From: Pyropia yezoensis
Lineage: Eukaryota; Rhodophyta; Bangiophyceae; Bangiales; Bangiaceae
Length of the DNA: 64,000 bases
Direction of reading: 5' to 3'
Assembly (NCBI GenBank): GCA_009829735.1
Contig: CM020620.1
Location: 1,178,001 to 1,242,000 of the forward strand
Part shown: piece after piece, positions 44,024 to 54,609 of the stretch
Numbering within the stretch: the first letter of the stretch is position 1
How the letters are laid out: every line of letters starts with the position of its first letter
Program-made: the position numbers and the translations under genes
Notes under the pieces: generated by a model
The model's database searches: none
The model's input: only the letters and a program-made list of their open reading frames with translations
Told to the model about the DNA's origin: nothing

Positions 44024-44523
44024 NNNNNNNNNNNNNNNNNNNNNNNNNNNNNNNNNNNNNNNNNNNNNNNNNNNNNNNNNNNNNNNNNNNNNNNNNNNNN
44101 NNNNNNNNNNNNNNNNNNNNNNNNNNNNNNNNNNNNNNNNNNNNNNNNNNNNNNNNNNNNNNNNNNNNNNNNNNNNNNNNNNNNNNNNNNNNNNNNNNNN
44201 NNNNNNNNNNNNNNNNNNNNNNNNNNNNNNNNNNNNNNNNNNNNNNNNNNNNNNNNNNNNNNNNNNNNNNNNNNNNNNNNNNNNNNNNNNNNNNNNNNNN
44301 NNNNNNNNNNNNNNNNNNNNNNNNNNNNNNNNNNNNNNNNNNNNNNNNNNNNNNNNNNNNNNNNNNNNNNNNNNNNNNNNNNNNNNNNNNNNNNNNNNNN
44401 NNNNNNNNNNNNNNNNNNNNNNNNNNNNNNNNNNNNNNNNNNNNNNNNNNNNNNNNNNNNNNNNNNNNNNNNNNNNNNNNNNNNNNNNNNNNNNNNNNNN
44501 NNNNNNNNNNNNNNNNNNNNNNN
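44024..44523. other. Assembly gap, exactly 500 N, bridged by piece 1
   Basis: Placeholder gap. Reverse complement of piece 1 overlaps both sides, so the missing sequence corresponds to 12707-15496 reversed, about 2.79 kb. Confidence 0.95.
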
Positions 44524-45074
44524 CGGCTTCGGCTTCTCCCCGACCTCCTGATGGTCTGGTTTGTCGACAAGTCGACCGTCGACTTCCTGTGCAGCCAGGA
44601 CGAGGAGTACAAGGAACTCATCCGGGCGATGCTTGACTTCCGGCGTCGGCTGCCGGTGCATGACCGGAACTTCTTGAACGCGATTGCCGACCAGAACCGC
44701 CCGCGTCGGGATGGCTCCAGTTGGGTGCGGGTGGTCTACCAGTCTTCTCCGGCCAAGGTGCAGCTGGCGACGCCGCTTCCGGCGTGGCCGCAGCTAGGCA
44801 GCTTTCCTGCTCCGGTCGCCCTTGATCATCTGCCAACTGGGCCGCCGGTGCAAGAGTCGGGGTGGGCCGCGGCGGTCGGTCGGGCGTCTGCGGCGGCTCC
44901 ACTTGCTCCTGTTGCACCTGTCATCCCGGTGGCTTCGCCTGGACCGTCGCCGGCACGTTTGCGTTCCGCTCCGCCTGTTCCGGTGCTTCAAGCTCCTCCG
45001 GCCCCGCGCTTATCCGCCGCGAGACAGGGGGTGGCCGTGCGGTCGCCGACTACTCCGGCCGTTCTGCCTCGGGC
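44524..45074 (+). pseudogene. 3B antisense ORF, middle part (piece 3 copy)
   Basis: Open frame from RLLPDLLMVWF to the Pro/Ala-rich tail; duplicate of 12156-12706 reversed. At 45074/45075 it runs into the reverse of integrase because of the deletion. Confidence 0.85.
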
Positions 45075-47984
45075 GACTCTTGGGAGCAGGAGCTTCAGTT
45101 GTTCCAGGAACTCATCCTTGGCCTTGGGACCTGATTTCAATGCAGGCTGGAGACCATCTGGTATTCTTTCCAGGGAGAAGTTGGTCAGCCGTCTTGGGGT
45201 GACAAAGTCGAGTGGAACGACTCCCGTTGTCCGGTGAGCTCGGGAGTTGTAGGCTAGAGTGACGACAGCCAGGAGCTCGTCCCAGTCTTCTTTGTGCTCC
45301 TCCACGTAGTGCCGTAGCATGTCTACTAGGGTCCGGTTGAATCGTTCCACCTGGCCGTTCGTTTGAGGGTGGTACGTCGTAGTGTACAAGTTCTTGATGC
45401 CCATCAGGTCACAGACTCCTTGGAAGAACAGGGATGCAAACTGGGGACCGTTGTCGGTTAAGACGGAGTCTGGAGGGCCTTAGGCAGCTATCCAGTACTC
45501 GCAGAAGGCTGACGTGACATCCAGAGCCGTGATGGTCCTCAGCGGGATTGCTCGAGTGAACTTGGAGAACCGGTCACAGATGATGAGCAAGTATATGTTG
45601 CCACTGGATGTCTCAGGTAGGGGCCCCCAGGATGTCCATGCTTAAGCTGGCAAAGGGTTCCGCCGCAGGGAATAGGCGTAGCTTAGAAGTCTTCTTCCTC
45701 TGGGACAACCGGTTCCTTGCACAAGAAACACAAGCCTCCAGGTGCTTATGGACGTCGCTGGCCATGGTTTCCCAGTAGTAATGTCGTCGCATTGAGGCAT
45801 ACATCCGATTGATGCCAGGATGTCCGCCCTGGGGAGACGATTTCTCCAGGCGTAGGATGTCAGCTCGTAGGCCCCGGGGTACGTATACTTGAGTGGCCCC
45901 ATCGAAGGGTGATACCCGTACCAGGAGTCCATCTGTAGACTCGGAGAAACGACTGTTCTGGTTCAGGTCCATTTGGTGGCGAAGCTCCAAGCATTGAGTA
46001 TCCGTCAATTGTGCCTCCAGCATCCGGTGAATGGTCACAGGTTGATGAGCTTCCGGTGTCTCATACAGGGGAGCATGCCAGCCACGTCCAACATTCGGGA
46101 GGATGAAGCAAGGTATTTCCTCCGGAATAGGACCGGTGTCGGCTGCAGGAGTCTCCAGCCGGGACATGGTGTCGGCGCAGTGGTGCTCCTTCCCTGCTCT
46201 GGTGCACACCTTGTACTTGAACTCTGAAAGGCGTAGGCGCCACCGGGCGACCCTTCCTTGGCTGCTGTCCATACATAGCAACCACCTTAGGCTGGCGTGG
46301 TCCGTCCGGATGAGGAACTCTTGTCCTTCAAGATATGGACGTAGCAGGAAGCAAGCCCACACGACTGCCAAGCACTCGCGCTCGGTCGTGGAATAGTTCT
46401 TCTCAGCTGGAGTCAAGACGCGACTGTAGTAGCCTATCGGGAGAAAGTGCCCATCAAGTTGCTGTTGGAGTAGTGAGCACCCCACCTGGACGCCACAGGC
46501 ATCCGTCTCCAGAACAAGCTGGCCCTCCCGCTTGGGTAACGCCAGTACTGGAGTGGTGGTCAGGCGCTTCTTGAGCTCTTCGAAGGCCGCGGTCTGCTTC
46601 TCGTCGAACACCGGGAGTTGTGCGGGAAGCTTCTTGCTGGTGAGCTTGGTCAATGGCCGGCAATCAGAGCATAGTCCCGTACGAACCGGCGGTAGACGTT
46701 GCACATACCCAGGAAGCTCTTGAGTTCCGTCTGGGTTTTAGGTTTCCGTGCATGCCGGAGGGCTTTGATGTTCTTCTCATAGACTCGGAGCTCCCCCGGA
46801 CTCAGCACGTGCCCCAGATACTCCACCTCAGTCTCAAACAGGTGGCACTTCTCGGCCTTGAGGGTAACTCCAGCCTTGGACAGGAGGGCTAGGACCTCTC
46901 GAAGGTGCTCCAGGTGTTCCGCTGGGGTCTTGGAGAAAACGATAATGTCGTCCAGGTAGACCAAACATGTTCTCCACCTTAGCCCGGACAGGATGATGTC
47001 GATGGCTCTTTGGAAGGTGGCCGGAGCATTGGTGAGACCAAAAGGAAAACGCATGCACCGGAATAGTCCCAGGTGGCACGTGAAGGTGGTCTTGTCCTTG
47101 TCCTCGTCAGCCAGAGGGATCTGCCAGTAACCGGCATTACAATCCAGCGTCGAGAAGAGGGTGGCATCACCAAGAAAGTCGAGGCAATCATCCATCCGGG
47201 GATCGGGTATACATCCTTGACGGTCATCTCGTTCAGGCGCCTGTAGTCAACGCAGAAACGGAAGTGACCGCCAGGTTTCGGGACGACTACCACTGGGAAG
47301 GCCACTCGCCATCAGATGGCTCGATAACATCCATCTTGAGCATCTTGTTAACCTGCTTCTCAATCTCATCCCGGCGATGAGGTCCAGCCCGATATGGTTG
47401 CATGTGCACTGGTTTAGCTTCCGGCTTGAGTGAATCCGGTGTAGAGTGGCGTCCATCTTGCCCAGCTCTCCCGACCACAGGTGCCGATATTCCTGGAGAA
47501 GCTTCTCCAGTGCCTCCTTTAAGTCGGGAGGGACATTTTCTTGTTTGACCTTCGGCATCCCGGGTGATGCTTGTTCGGGCTTCGGGAGTAGCGCTGCCAG
47601 CCTGCTCTTGTTTCGGAGGTACGTCTAAGGCCGTCAAGTTGGATGCCAGCTCTTGTTGCAGGTTCAAGAGGTCTTCCTTGCTCATAGCACGGGGCGGACC
47701 CTGGTAAGGCTCTGCTGTACCAACTCGGGTGCCCTTGGCGAGGGTTATTAGCTTCCGGCTCACGTTGACGATTAGCACCGAGAACGGGGTGTGCCTTTCT
47801 ACCTTCTTGTGATGTCCGTGGGCCAAGTATAACTGGTGTTTCGCCAGAAATTCCCTATGTCCATAGATCAGGTATTGACCTGCGATCCGAATCGTTACTT
47901 GAACCTTGGTCTCCGAGCGAGGAGGTAGGAGCACCGGTTTGAAGAGAGTCAAGGTAGAGGGTGGGATGCGTTCCCTCTTGTTCT
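45075..47984 (-). pseudogene. pol: 3B pol, internal part (piece 3 copy)
   Basis: Duplicate of 9244-12155. The frame breaks near 45625 (extra C), 46655 (missing G), 47205 (missing T), 47300 (missing C), 47430 and 47575. In the same places piece 1 is open, so most of these are probably consensus errors. The TAA in integrase (45482-45484) is in both copies and in 3A. Confidence 0.83.
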
Positions 47985-48452
47985 TGTGGCAGTATTGACC
48001 CCCAGGTAGGGGGGCAACACGTGCCATGCAAGGGGCGGCAGGCCACTAGCCTGATCTGTTCCTCCCCCTGCATTTGGGTCCACATTCCCTAAGTTTGGGA
48101 TAGTTAGCTCAGTAGTATTTCCAACTGGGATTTGAGGGTTTTCTGCATTTATCGTCTTGAATGTCCGTGTGGCCCGGTGGGCAGGTGCTGGGGTGGGAGA
48201 TTCTGAGTGGCGAGATTCTGAGTGGACCCTGGGGGGATAAGGGGAGGGACAGCGGGGCCTGGCCCTGCGTCCCCGTCCCGACCAAGAAACTGTTGGACCA
48301 CACACCATCCTCTTGTTTGTCAGTGGGGAGTTTGCCCCACAACAGGGACAGAGTGTGTGCGACTTGCACTTCTTCCGGTTCCCCCGACACGGGAGGCAGC
48401 CCTTGTACACCGCTCCAACTTGGGTGTCGCGTGTGCGAGTGGTTTTTGCCAC
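47949..48452 (-). other. Antisense Cys-rich ORF in the F1 5' LTR
   Basis: An open frame of up to 167 codons from an ATG three bases inside the LTR end. Near its start is C-x2-C-x6-C-x5-C-x2-C (CLPCRGNRKKC, then CPCC), with basic residues between the second and third Cys. This is the layout of the first half of a Zn2Cys6 cluster; a further Cys follows 12 residues later. The same Cys are kept in the 3' LTR copy. The rest is Pro/Ser-rich, and this copy runs past the LTR into 3B sequence. It may be chance. Confidence 0.35.
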
Positions 48453-48453
48453 A
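47985..48453 (+). repeat. F1 5' LTR
   Basis: 469 bp, TGTGGCAGTATTG to GGTTTTTGCCACA; the 7-bp ends TGTGGCA/TGCCACA are inverted. Confidence 0.95.
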
Positions 48454-48455
48454 TT

Positions 48456-48473
48456 TGGTGGAGCAGCAGGGGA
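48456..48473 (+). promoter_or_regulatory. Primer binding site (F1)
   Basis: TGGTGGAGCAGCAGGGGA, two bases after the LTR. Confidence 0.88.
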
Positions 48474-48572
48474 CAGAGGTAAACTTTACCTCCGGGTGCA
48501 CCCGGGTGTAGGGGGCCCTCTGTCTCAGAGGAACGGTGGACTTGGACCTTGTCATACGGATCGTCAGCCAAC

Positions 48573-50519
48573 ATGGCTAGTTCGGACCCCCCGTCGTCCG
48601 GGGAGTACACGGGTGACGCACGTACTTCAGTGCCTTCGAATACTGGTGAGACACAGGTGGGTTTACCTGGGGTCGCAGAGGGACTAGAGGTCCCTCAAGC
48701 CAGCAGGACTGGAAGTGTGGGCGGGCAACAGGCCACCTCGACTCAGTCGGGAGTTCACTCGGGTGACACTTCTGATGTGGGTGGGCCGAAGTCTGGCCAC
48801 CGTGTGGTATACTCAACGGGAACGTCCCAAGGGGTGAGGACTGTCCCCGCGGGTTCCACTCGGGTTGGAGCCAACTTTGGCTTGGAGCCGTCGCCAACTA
48901 GGCTTTCGGAGGACGGCGGACCTCCGTTGGTCGGCGATGAGCTCGCGCCCATGCCCCCGGTTGAGACCCCTGAGGAACGTGGTTACCCCTCAGGCGGACT
49001 CCCGGAGGCGGACCGAGACTCAACTGGAGTCGTCAATCCCCTCCTCGCGGAAACTGTCCGTCGGGAGGCGACCAATATGTTGCGGCAGACTTTGCCGGAC
49101 CTGGTGGTCACGATGACGAATACTATTCTGAATCAGATTGTGGCGAGTTTGCCAGATGGCCTTAATGTCCAGACCGGATTGGGGCTTTCGAGTCCGCAGG
49201 CGCAGGGGGAATCTCCCCTGACGCCTCTTCCGGGTCGCCCCGAACAGGGGGGGACCCCTGTGACTCCCAACGTGGGAGCCGCACCATTCTCGGTGGGGCG
49301 TACGCCCTTCACGGGGGAGTTCCACTCGGAAACGCCGGCGGCTACACCAAGCTCGCCGTACCAGACTACAGGCGCTGAGGGTCAACTGACCCCAGTGCCA
49401 CAGCGGCTGTTCCCTCAACGTGAGGTGCCGCCCAAGATCCAGGTAGCCAACCCGGTCTACCAGAGGATCTTTGACTGTGAGACCTACGCCCTCCACAACA
49501 AGTCGGTGGCGTATGGTCCTGACCAGGCCCGAGCCATGGGCCGTGCCAAGAAGAATGCACTTCATTCTTTTGGGCACAAAGCGGAGTGGGATGGAACTCC
49601 CCCCCTCCGTGTCTTTGAGTTCCTACGTCGTTTCACAAAAGCCTGTGACGACAATGCCATAAGTGAAGGCATGGCTTTTTACATGCTACAGGAGTTTACG
49701 AAGGGAGACCTACGGACAGAACTTATGTCCGTCATGCCCAGCTCCTCAAGTGGAGGCGCTGGGGAGGTGACGTCCTATTTGGAGCTCGTCAACTGGTTGT
49801 TGAGGGCCATGGTTGATGAAGCGGCGTTGGCTTCTCAAGTCGAGGAGTTTACGCAAGCCCATCAGGAAGAGGCGGAGGACGAGTTGTTCTTTGCGGAGCG
49901 AGTCCGTAAGCTCGACAATCTTTGTGGGTTTTTTCATCCACAAGCCGTGGTGGAGAGTCGGTTTGTGGAGGGACTCCATTGGTCAGTTCGGATGGAGACC
50001 CGGGAGCATAACACTGCCCGGGCGACCCTGGCCGAGTTGGCTAGGTTCGCCTACCGCAGAGGTGAGGCCTACCGCAAGTTGCGGGAGGAACAACGCCAGA
50101 AGCGTCAGGCCGAGTGGGCCAAGGAACGGGAGGAGGCGCGCCGAGCCAGAGAGTTCAGAGAGGCGCGCCGAATCCGCAAGGAGAGGGCGGTAGCTGCCGT
50201 GGGAACTTCCCAGGGTATCTCTTCGTCTTCCCCAGTTGAGAAGACCCCTCCGGGAACTGACAATCGGTGTTGGAACTGCAATTCCGATGGACACTGGGCA
50301 CATGAGTGCCCCAAGTTGAGTAAACGCATTCAACAACTTGTTAGGAATGCGAGTAAGAAGTCGGCTACGAACGAAGTACGTTCCCGCCGCGAGGGTGGGT
50401 CTCGACCGATCGTCGCGGTCGCCACACCCTCGGCGGAGGAGGCGGACACGTCGTCCTCGGACTCGTCGTCTTCCTCCCCGCCCTCAGATTCGGACGCCAA
50501 GTCGGCGGGAAACGAATGA
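48573..50519 (+). CDS. gag: F1 Gag polyprotein
   Basis: 648 aa from ATG 48573. A long disordered N-terminal half (Pro/Ser/Thr/Gly) comes first. A capsid-like region spans roughly 275-480 (FDCETYALHNKS, FLRRFTKACDDNAISEG, ELVNWLLRAM, RFVEGLHWSVRM), then an Arg/Glu-rich helix. The CCHC knuckle CWNCNSDGHWAHEC lies about 70 residues from the end, followed by a Ser/Asp-rich tail ending SAGNE. The stop TGA overlaps the first ATG of the pol frame (ATGA at 50516-50519), so reinitiation is an alternative to frameshifting for making Pol. Confidence 0.9.
   Translation: MASSDPPSSGEYTGDARTSVPSNTGETQVGLPGVAEGLEVPQASRTGSVGGQQATSTQSGVHSGDTSDVGGPKSGHRVVYSTGTSQGVRTVPAGSTRVGANFGLEPSPTRLSEDGGPPLVGDELAPMPPVETPEERGYPSGGLPEADRDSTGVVNPLLAETVRREATNMLRQTLPDLVVTMTNTILNQIVASLPDGLNVQTGLGLSSPQAQGESPLTPLPGRPEQGGTPVTPNVGAAPFSVGRTPFTGEFHSETPAATPSSPYQTTGAEGQLTPVPQRLFPQREVPPKIQVANPVYQRIFDCETYALHNKSVAYGPDQARAMGRAKKNALHSFGHKAEWDGTPPLRVFEFLRRFTKACDDNAISEGMAFYMLQEFTKGDLRTELMSVMPSSSSGGAGEVTSYLELVNWLLRAMVDEAALASQVEEFTQAHQEEAEDELFFAERVRKLDNLCGFFHPQAVVESRFVEGLHWSVRMETREHNTARATLAELARFAYRRGEAYRKLREEQRQKRQAEWAKEREEARRAREFREARRIRKERAVAAVGTSQGISSSSPVEKTPPGTDNRCWNCNSDGHWAHECPKLSKRIQQLVRNASKKSATNEVRSRREGGSRPIVAVATPSAEEADTSSSDSSSSSPPSDSDAKSAGNE
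50507..50513 (+). promoter_or_regulatory. -1 frameshift heptamer GGGAAAC with pseudoknot (F1)
   Basis: gcG GGA AAC GAA TGA in the gag frame. After a 6-base spacer a stem forms between 50520-50530 (CCGTTG then GAGCT) and 50541-50552 (AGCTC, one bulged A, CAACGG). Loop bases 50531-50535 (GGCCG) can pair with 50559-50563 (CGGCC), giving an H-type pseudoknot. Heptamer, spacer and structure match the standard -1 signal. Confidence 0.88.
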
Positions 50520-53500
50520 CCGTTGGAGCTGGCCGTCCGAAGCTCACAACGGCAGCCTCGGCCAAGTGGGTCAAGAGGACGAACCAACCGTGCCGGATAC
50601 TGCGGCGACCTAAGGGAGTCCGCCCACCTCGGGTAGGACTCCCCAAGAACGTAAACTCACGTCGGGTCATCGCGGTCCTGACGGGTGAGAACTTCCAGGT
50701 GGCTGGACGGGTGCAACTTGCCCCCGGCCGCGCCTGTGGTGCCCGTATCGTACTTGATACCGGGTCAGGAGCCTCCTTGATACGCAAGTCGCCATTACCA
50801 AAGGAGATGAAGCTCCTACGCTGGAGGTCCAAAGCTGACCATATGATTGACATCAAGGGTGGGGTACTTCCCATCGTTGGTGCCGTGACCCTACCAACTA
50901 GGTTGGGGACCCATGAGGTCGACGTGACCTATGGAGTAGTTGAGAATATATCGGTACCCCTGCTTCTGGGTACCCCTTATGTCGTAACACAAGTGCCTTT
51001 GATTTGTGGCCCTGAGCATTGGGTCAAGTTGATGAATGGGGAGACCATCCCCATCCTTGGTAAGGGAAAGTCTGTGGCTCCTGTGACAGTCTCACAGTCG
51101 AAGCCTGTTTGCTCTGTGAGGGAAGGGATTACTGCTAACCTGCGTTTAGCCCGTAAAGTCACGTTGCCCCCCAACTCGGTGGCGCACTTTGACGTTGTAA
51201 CTGATTATACGGGGAACGGGATTGTGCACCCTTACCCCCGTCTTGCTCGCAAGCACCAAGTGCTTGTTGCCCTTGGCACGATGGACTCCAAAGCCAGAGT
51301 CCCGTGGAGGATCCAGGTGATGAACCTGAGCTCGTCGCCCCAGTACTTCAAGTCGGGAGCCAAGTTCGGCTATATCTATCAACACGAGGGACCGGTAGTA
51401 GCGGTCACCCTCAACGCGGGCGGAAGTAGCGACCCGAAGTCCGGAAAGGAGAAGCATCAAGCCAAGTCGGCCGCCTCTCCTCGACCCCATGTGAACATGG
51501 AGGGTGTTCCCCCCAGGTTGAGGGTTCAAGTTGAACGCCTCTTGGACCAATATCCTAAGTTGTGGGATGGTCAATTGGGACTCATGATAGCTACCCAACA
51601 CCGGATCGAGTTGAAGCCCGGTGCACCCCCTATACGCCAACAACCGTATAGGGGAGGACCCCGTTCAAGGGCTCTCGTTAGGAGCAAGCTGCTCGCATGG
51701 AGGCCCTCGATGTGATCGAGGCCAGCAACGCCGAGTGGGCGAGTCCGGTGGTTATCGTCCCCAAAGTTGATGGGACCCCCCGGTTCTGTATCGACTACCG
51801 TAAGCTCAACGAGAGAACGGTGAAGGACAATTATCCCCTACCTAGGATGGTTGACTGTCTGGATTCTCTGGGGGAGGCGAACGTGTTCTCTACTCTGGAC
51901 TGTAACGCGGGGTACTGACAAATTCCCATTGCCCCGGAGGACAGGCATAAAACTACCTTTACCTGTCACTGTGGTACCTACCAGTGCAAGCGTCTACCGT
52001 TTGATCTGTGTAACGCGCCGGCAACTTTCCAGCGCGCTGTGGACATGATTCTGGCCGGAGTACGGTGGCAGATCTGTCTTTTGTACCTAGACGATATCAT
52101 TGTGTTCTCCCGAAGTCCGGAGGAGCACATTGGCCATCATGGCCAGGTGCTCAAGCTACTTGCTGACGCCGGTGTGTCACTGAAGGCGAGTAAGTGCCAC
52201 CTCTTCACTCAAGAGGTGGAGTACTTGGGACATGTTGTCCGTCCGGGGCGTCTCAGTGTGAACGAGAAGAACTTGAGGGCCATCCGTAAGGCTCAGTACC
52301 CCCGGACCCAGACCCAGATGAGGAGCTTCCTCGGGATGTGTAACGTGTACCGACGTTTCACCAAGGGCTTCGCCAAGGTGGCAAAGCCGTTGAATGAGTT
52401 AGTGAGCTCAACGCTATCGAAGAACCTGCCTCCCCCAAGTCGGGTGGAGCAGGAATCCTTTGAGACTCTTCGGGACCTTCTGCTGAAGCCCCCTATCCTG
52501 GCTATTCTCAAGTTGGGAGGCCACTACATCCTGGATGTGAATTCTAGCTACGACCAACTTGGTTGTGTGTTGCTTCAGCAGCAGCCGGACAAGGAGTACT
52601 TGCCGGTGGGATACTTTAGCAAGGGGCTGAACTCGGCCGAGAAGAACTACGGAGTCACCGAGTTGGAAGGACTTGCAGTGGTGTGGGCGGTGACGTCACT
52701 TCGTCACTACCTAGAGGGTAAGAAGTTCCTCATCCGCTGTGACCACCGCGCGTTGCAGTTCATCTTTAAGACGGACTGTACGAACACTCGTCTCAACCGG
52801 TGGAGGGTGCGACTGGCACCCTTCAACTTTGATATTGAGTAACGACCTGGCAGGCAACATGCCCTTGCCGACGGCCTCTCTCGGGTACCTACCGAGGGGC
52901 TGGACACTAACCCAGTCGATGAGGACATCCCCATCGTGGGGGTAGTCACGCGCTCGGGTCAGGCGTTGAACCCCGAGGCGCCAGGGAACAAGAAGTACTT
53001 GCCCCTGTCCCTGGACGAGGTGGTGAAGGCCCAGGCCGAGGATCCCTTCTGCAAGTCGCAGAGGGATACACTGGATACAGTGGCGGAGACGCGGTTCTTC
53101 CTGGGAGACGATGGCCTCCTCATGAGGAGGGGGGTATTCCAGGGGACCGAACAACTTTTCGTCCCCGCATCACTCAAGGGCAGTATCCTTGAGAGGGAGC
53201 ACAACGCTTCCACGAGTGGACACCTGGGGTCTAGTAAACTGTACCAGACCCTGAGGACCAGGTACTACTGGCCGTCCATGGTGGTGGACATCTACAGTTG
53301 GGTGGCTGCCTGCACAAGTTGTGCACAGAACCGTCTGATGGAACGGCGGCCTACTACGGCTATGCTATTGTTTCCGGCCAAGGAGCCCTTTGCCGCGTTG
53401 GCGATGGACATCCTTGGGCCACTGCCAGTGACCAAGGAGGGCAACCAGTACCTCCTGGTCATCTGGGACCGCTTCACGAAACTTACGCGAGCGATCCCAC

Positions 53501-54498
53501 TGGCAGAGATCACGGCCATGTCGGTCGTGTCAGCCTTCCTAGATCACTGGGTTGCCGCGTATGGCATCCCAGATAGTACACTATCGGACAATGGACCGCA
53601 ATTTGCGTCTGTACTGTTTCAGGGAGTGCTGGATATGTTGGGGGTTAAGGCAAACCATGCCACCCCCTACCACCCACAAACTAACGGGCAGGTGGAGCGC
53701 TTCAACAAAACTATTGTTAGGCAGCTGCGCCACTATGTGAGTGAGCACGTGAAAACGTGGGACCAATACATATCTATTCTTACCACTGCCTACAATTCGC
53801 AGGTTCACTCATCTACCGGGGAAGTACCCCTCGCTTTTGTGACCCCCCGTCGCGTGCGGTCTATTGCCGTGCGGCGGCCGCTCCCAACTAGGGAGGATGG
53901 TGGCAGTAAGCCTACTCCTACTGAGAGTAAGGCGGAGTTCGCTGCTAGACTTGAACACCTCATCCCTAAAGTCTGGGCTGAGATGGACAAAGCACAAAAG
54001 CGCTACAAGCGTACCTTTGACAAAGAGGTGCGCAACGCCAAGCATGTCCCCGAGCAGGGTGACTGGGTATTGGTCCACTCACACACCCCAACTGGGGGTA
54101 AGTTGGTATTCCAGACGAAGGGGCCGTACCAGGTCCTTCGTACTGATGGGCGGCGCTTCACCATCGAAAGTGACGATTGGGTCCGCACAGTGAACGGACA
54201 GGACGTGGTCAAAGTTGCACCAACGCCTGCAGGCGACCCAGCTTGGGCGCGTGCTTTGGAAGCATGGCGCCTCCCCTCACTGCCTGCGGCCGAACAGGGC
54301 CCGCAGGAGTACGTGTTCGATAAGTTCATCGACCACTGCTGGGTTGAGGACACTGACCGCCTCATGTTGAGGGTCCGTTGGTTTGGCTACAAAGCCAAGG
54401 ATGATACGTGGGAGTATGTAGAGGACCTTCCCGCTGAGAAGGTCCGGGCGTACTGTGCCCGGAATGAGATAGACCCTAACAGCCCTCCCTCAACTTGA
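50514..54498 (+). pseudogene. pol: F1 Pol, three breaks
   Basis: The -1 frame from the slippery site carries protease (IVLDTGSGASLI), RT (FCIDYRKLNE, YLDDIIVFS), RNase H (ELEGLAVVWA, RCDHRAL, ALADGLSR), an HHCC finger (GHLGS...CTSCAQN) and the integrase triad (MDILGPLP, LSDNGPQF, NGQVERFN). A chromodomain (LRVRWFGYKAKDDTWE) ends it. The breaks, present in both assembly copies, are a one-base frameshift near 51682 just before RT, a TGA at 51916-51918 replacing Trp of GYWQIP, and a TAA at 52840-52842 replacing Tyr after FDIE. In RT the usual FG of PFGL is FD. The element is probably not autonomous. Confidence 0.9.
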
Positions 54499-54609
54499 GG
54501 GAAGGCCGAGCAACAGTGCCAAGAGAGTGCTTCAAGTCGAAGTGGTACGCAGAGTGGCTTTTAATTACAGCCCTAACCCTCACACTCTCACAACAAAGGC
54601 AGCTGCCAA
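54499..54609. other. F1 convergent junction
   Basis: 111 bp between the pol and aORF1 stops. It contains an AT-rich ttttaatta patch but no repeat array. Confidence 0.5.

Noticed and set aside
51916-52842. An altered genetic code (TGA as Trp, TAA as Tyr)
   Set aside because: The three stops sit at codons one step from TGG or TAY, all other Trp and Tyr use normal codons, and TGA, TAA and TAG all end genes in the window.
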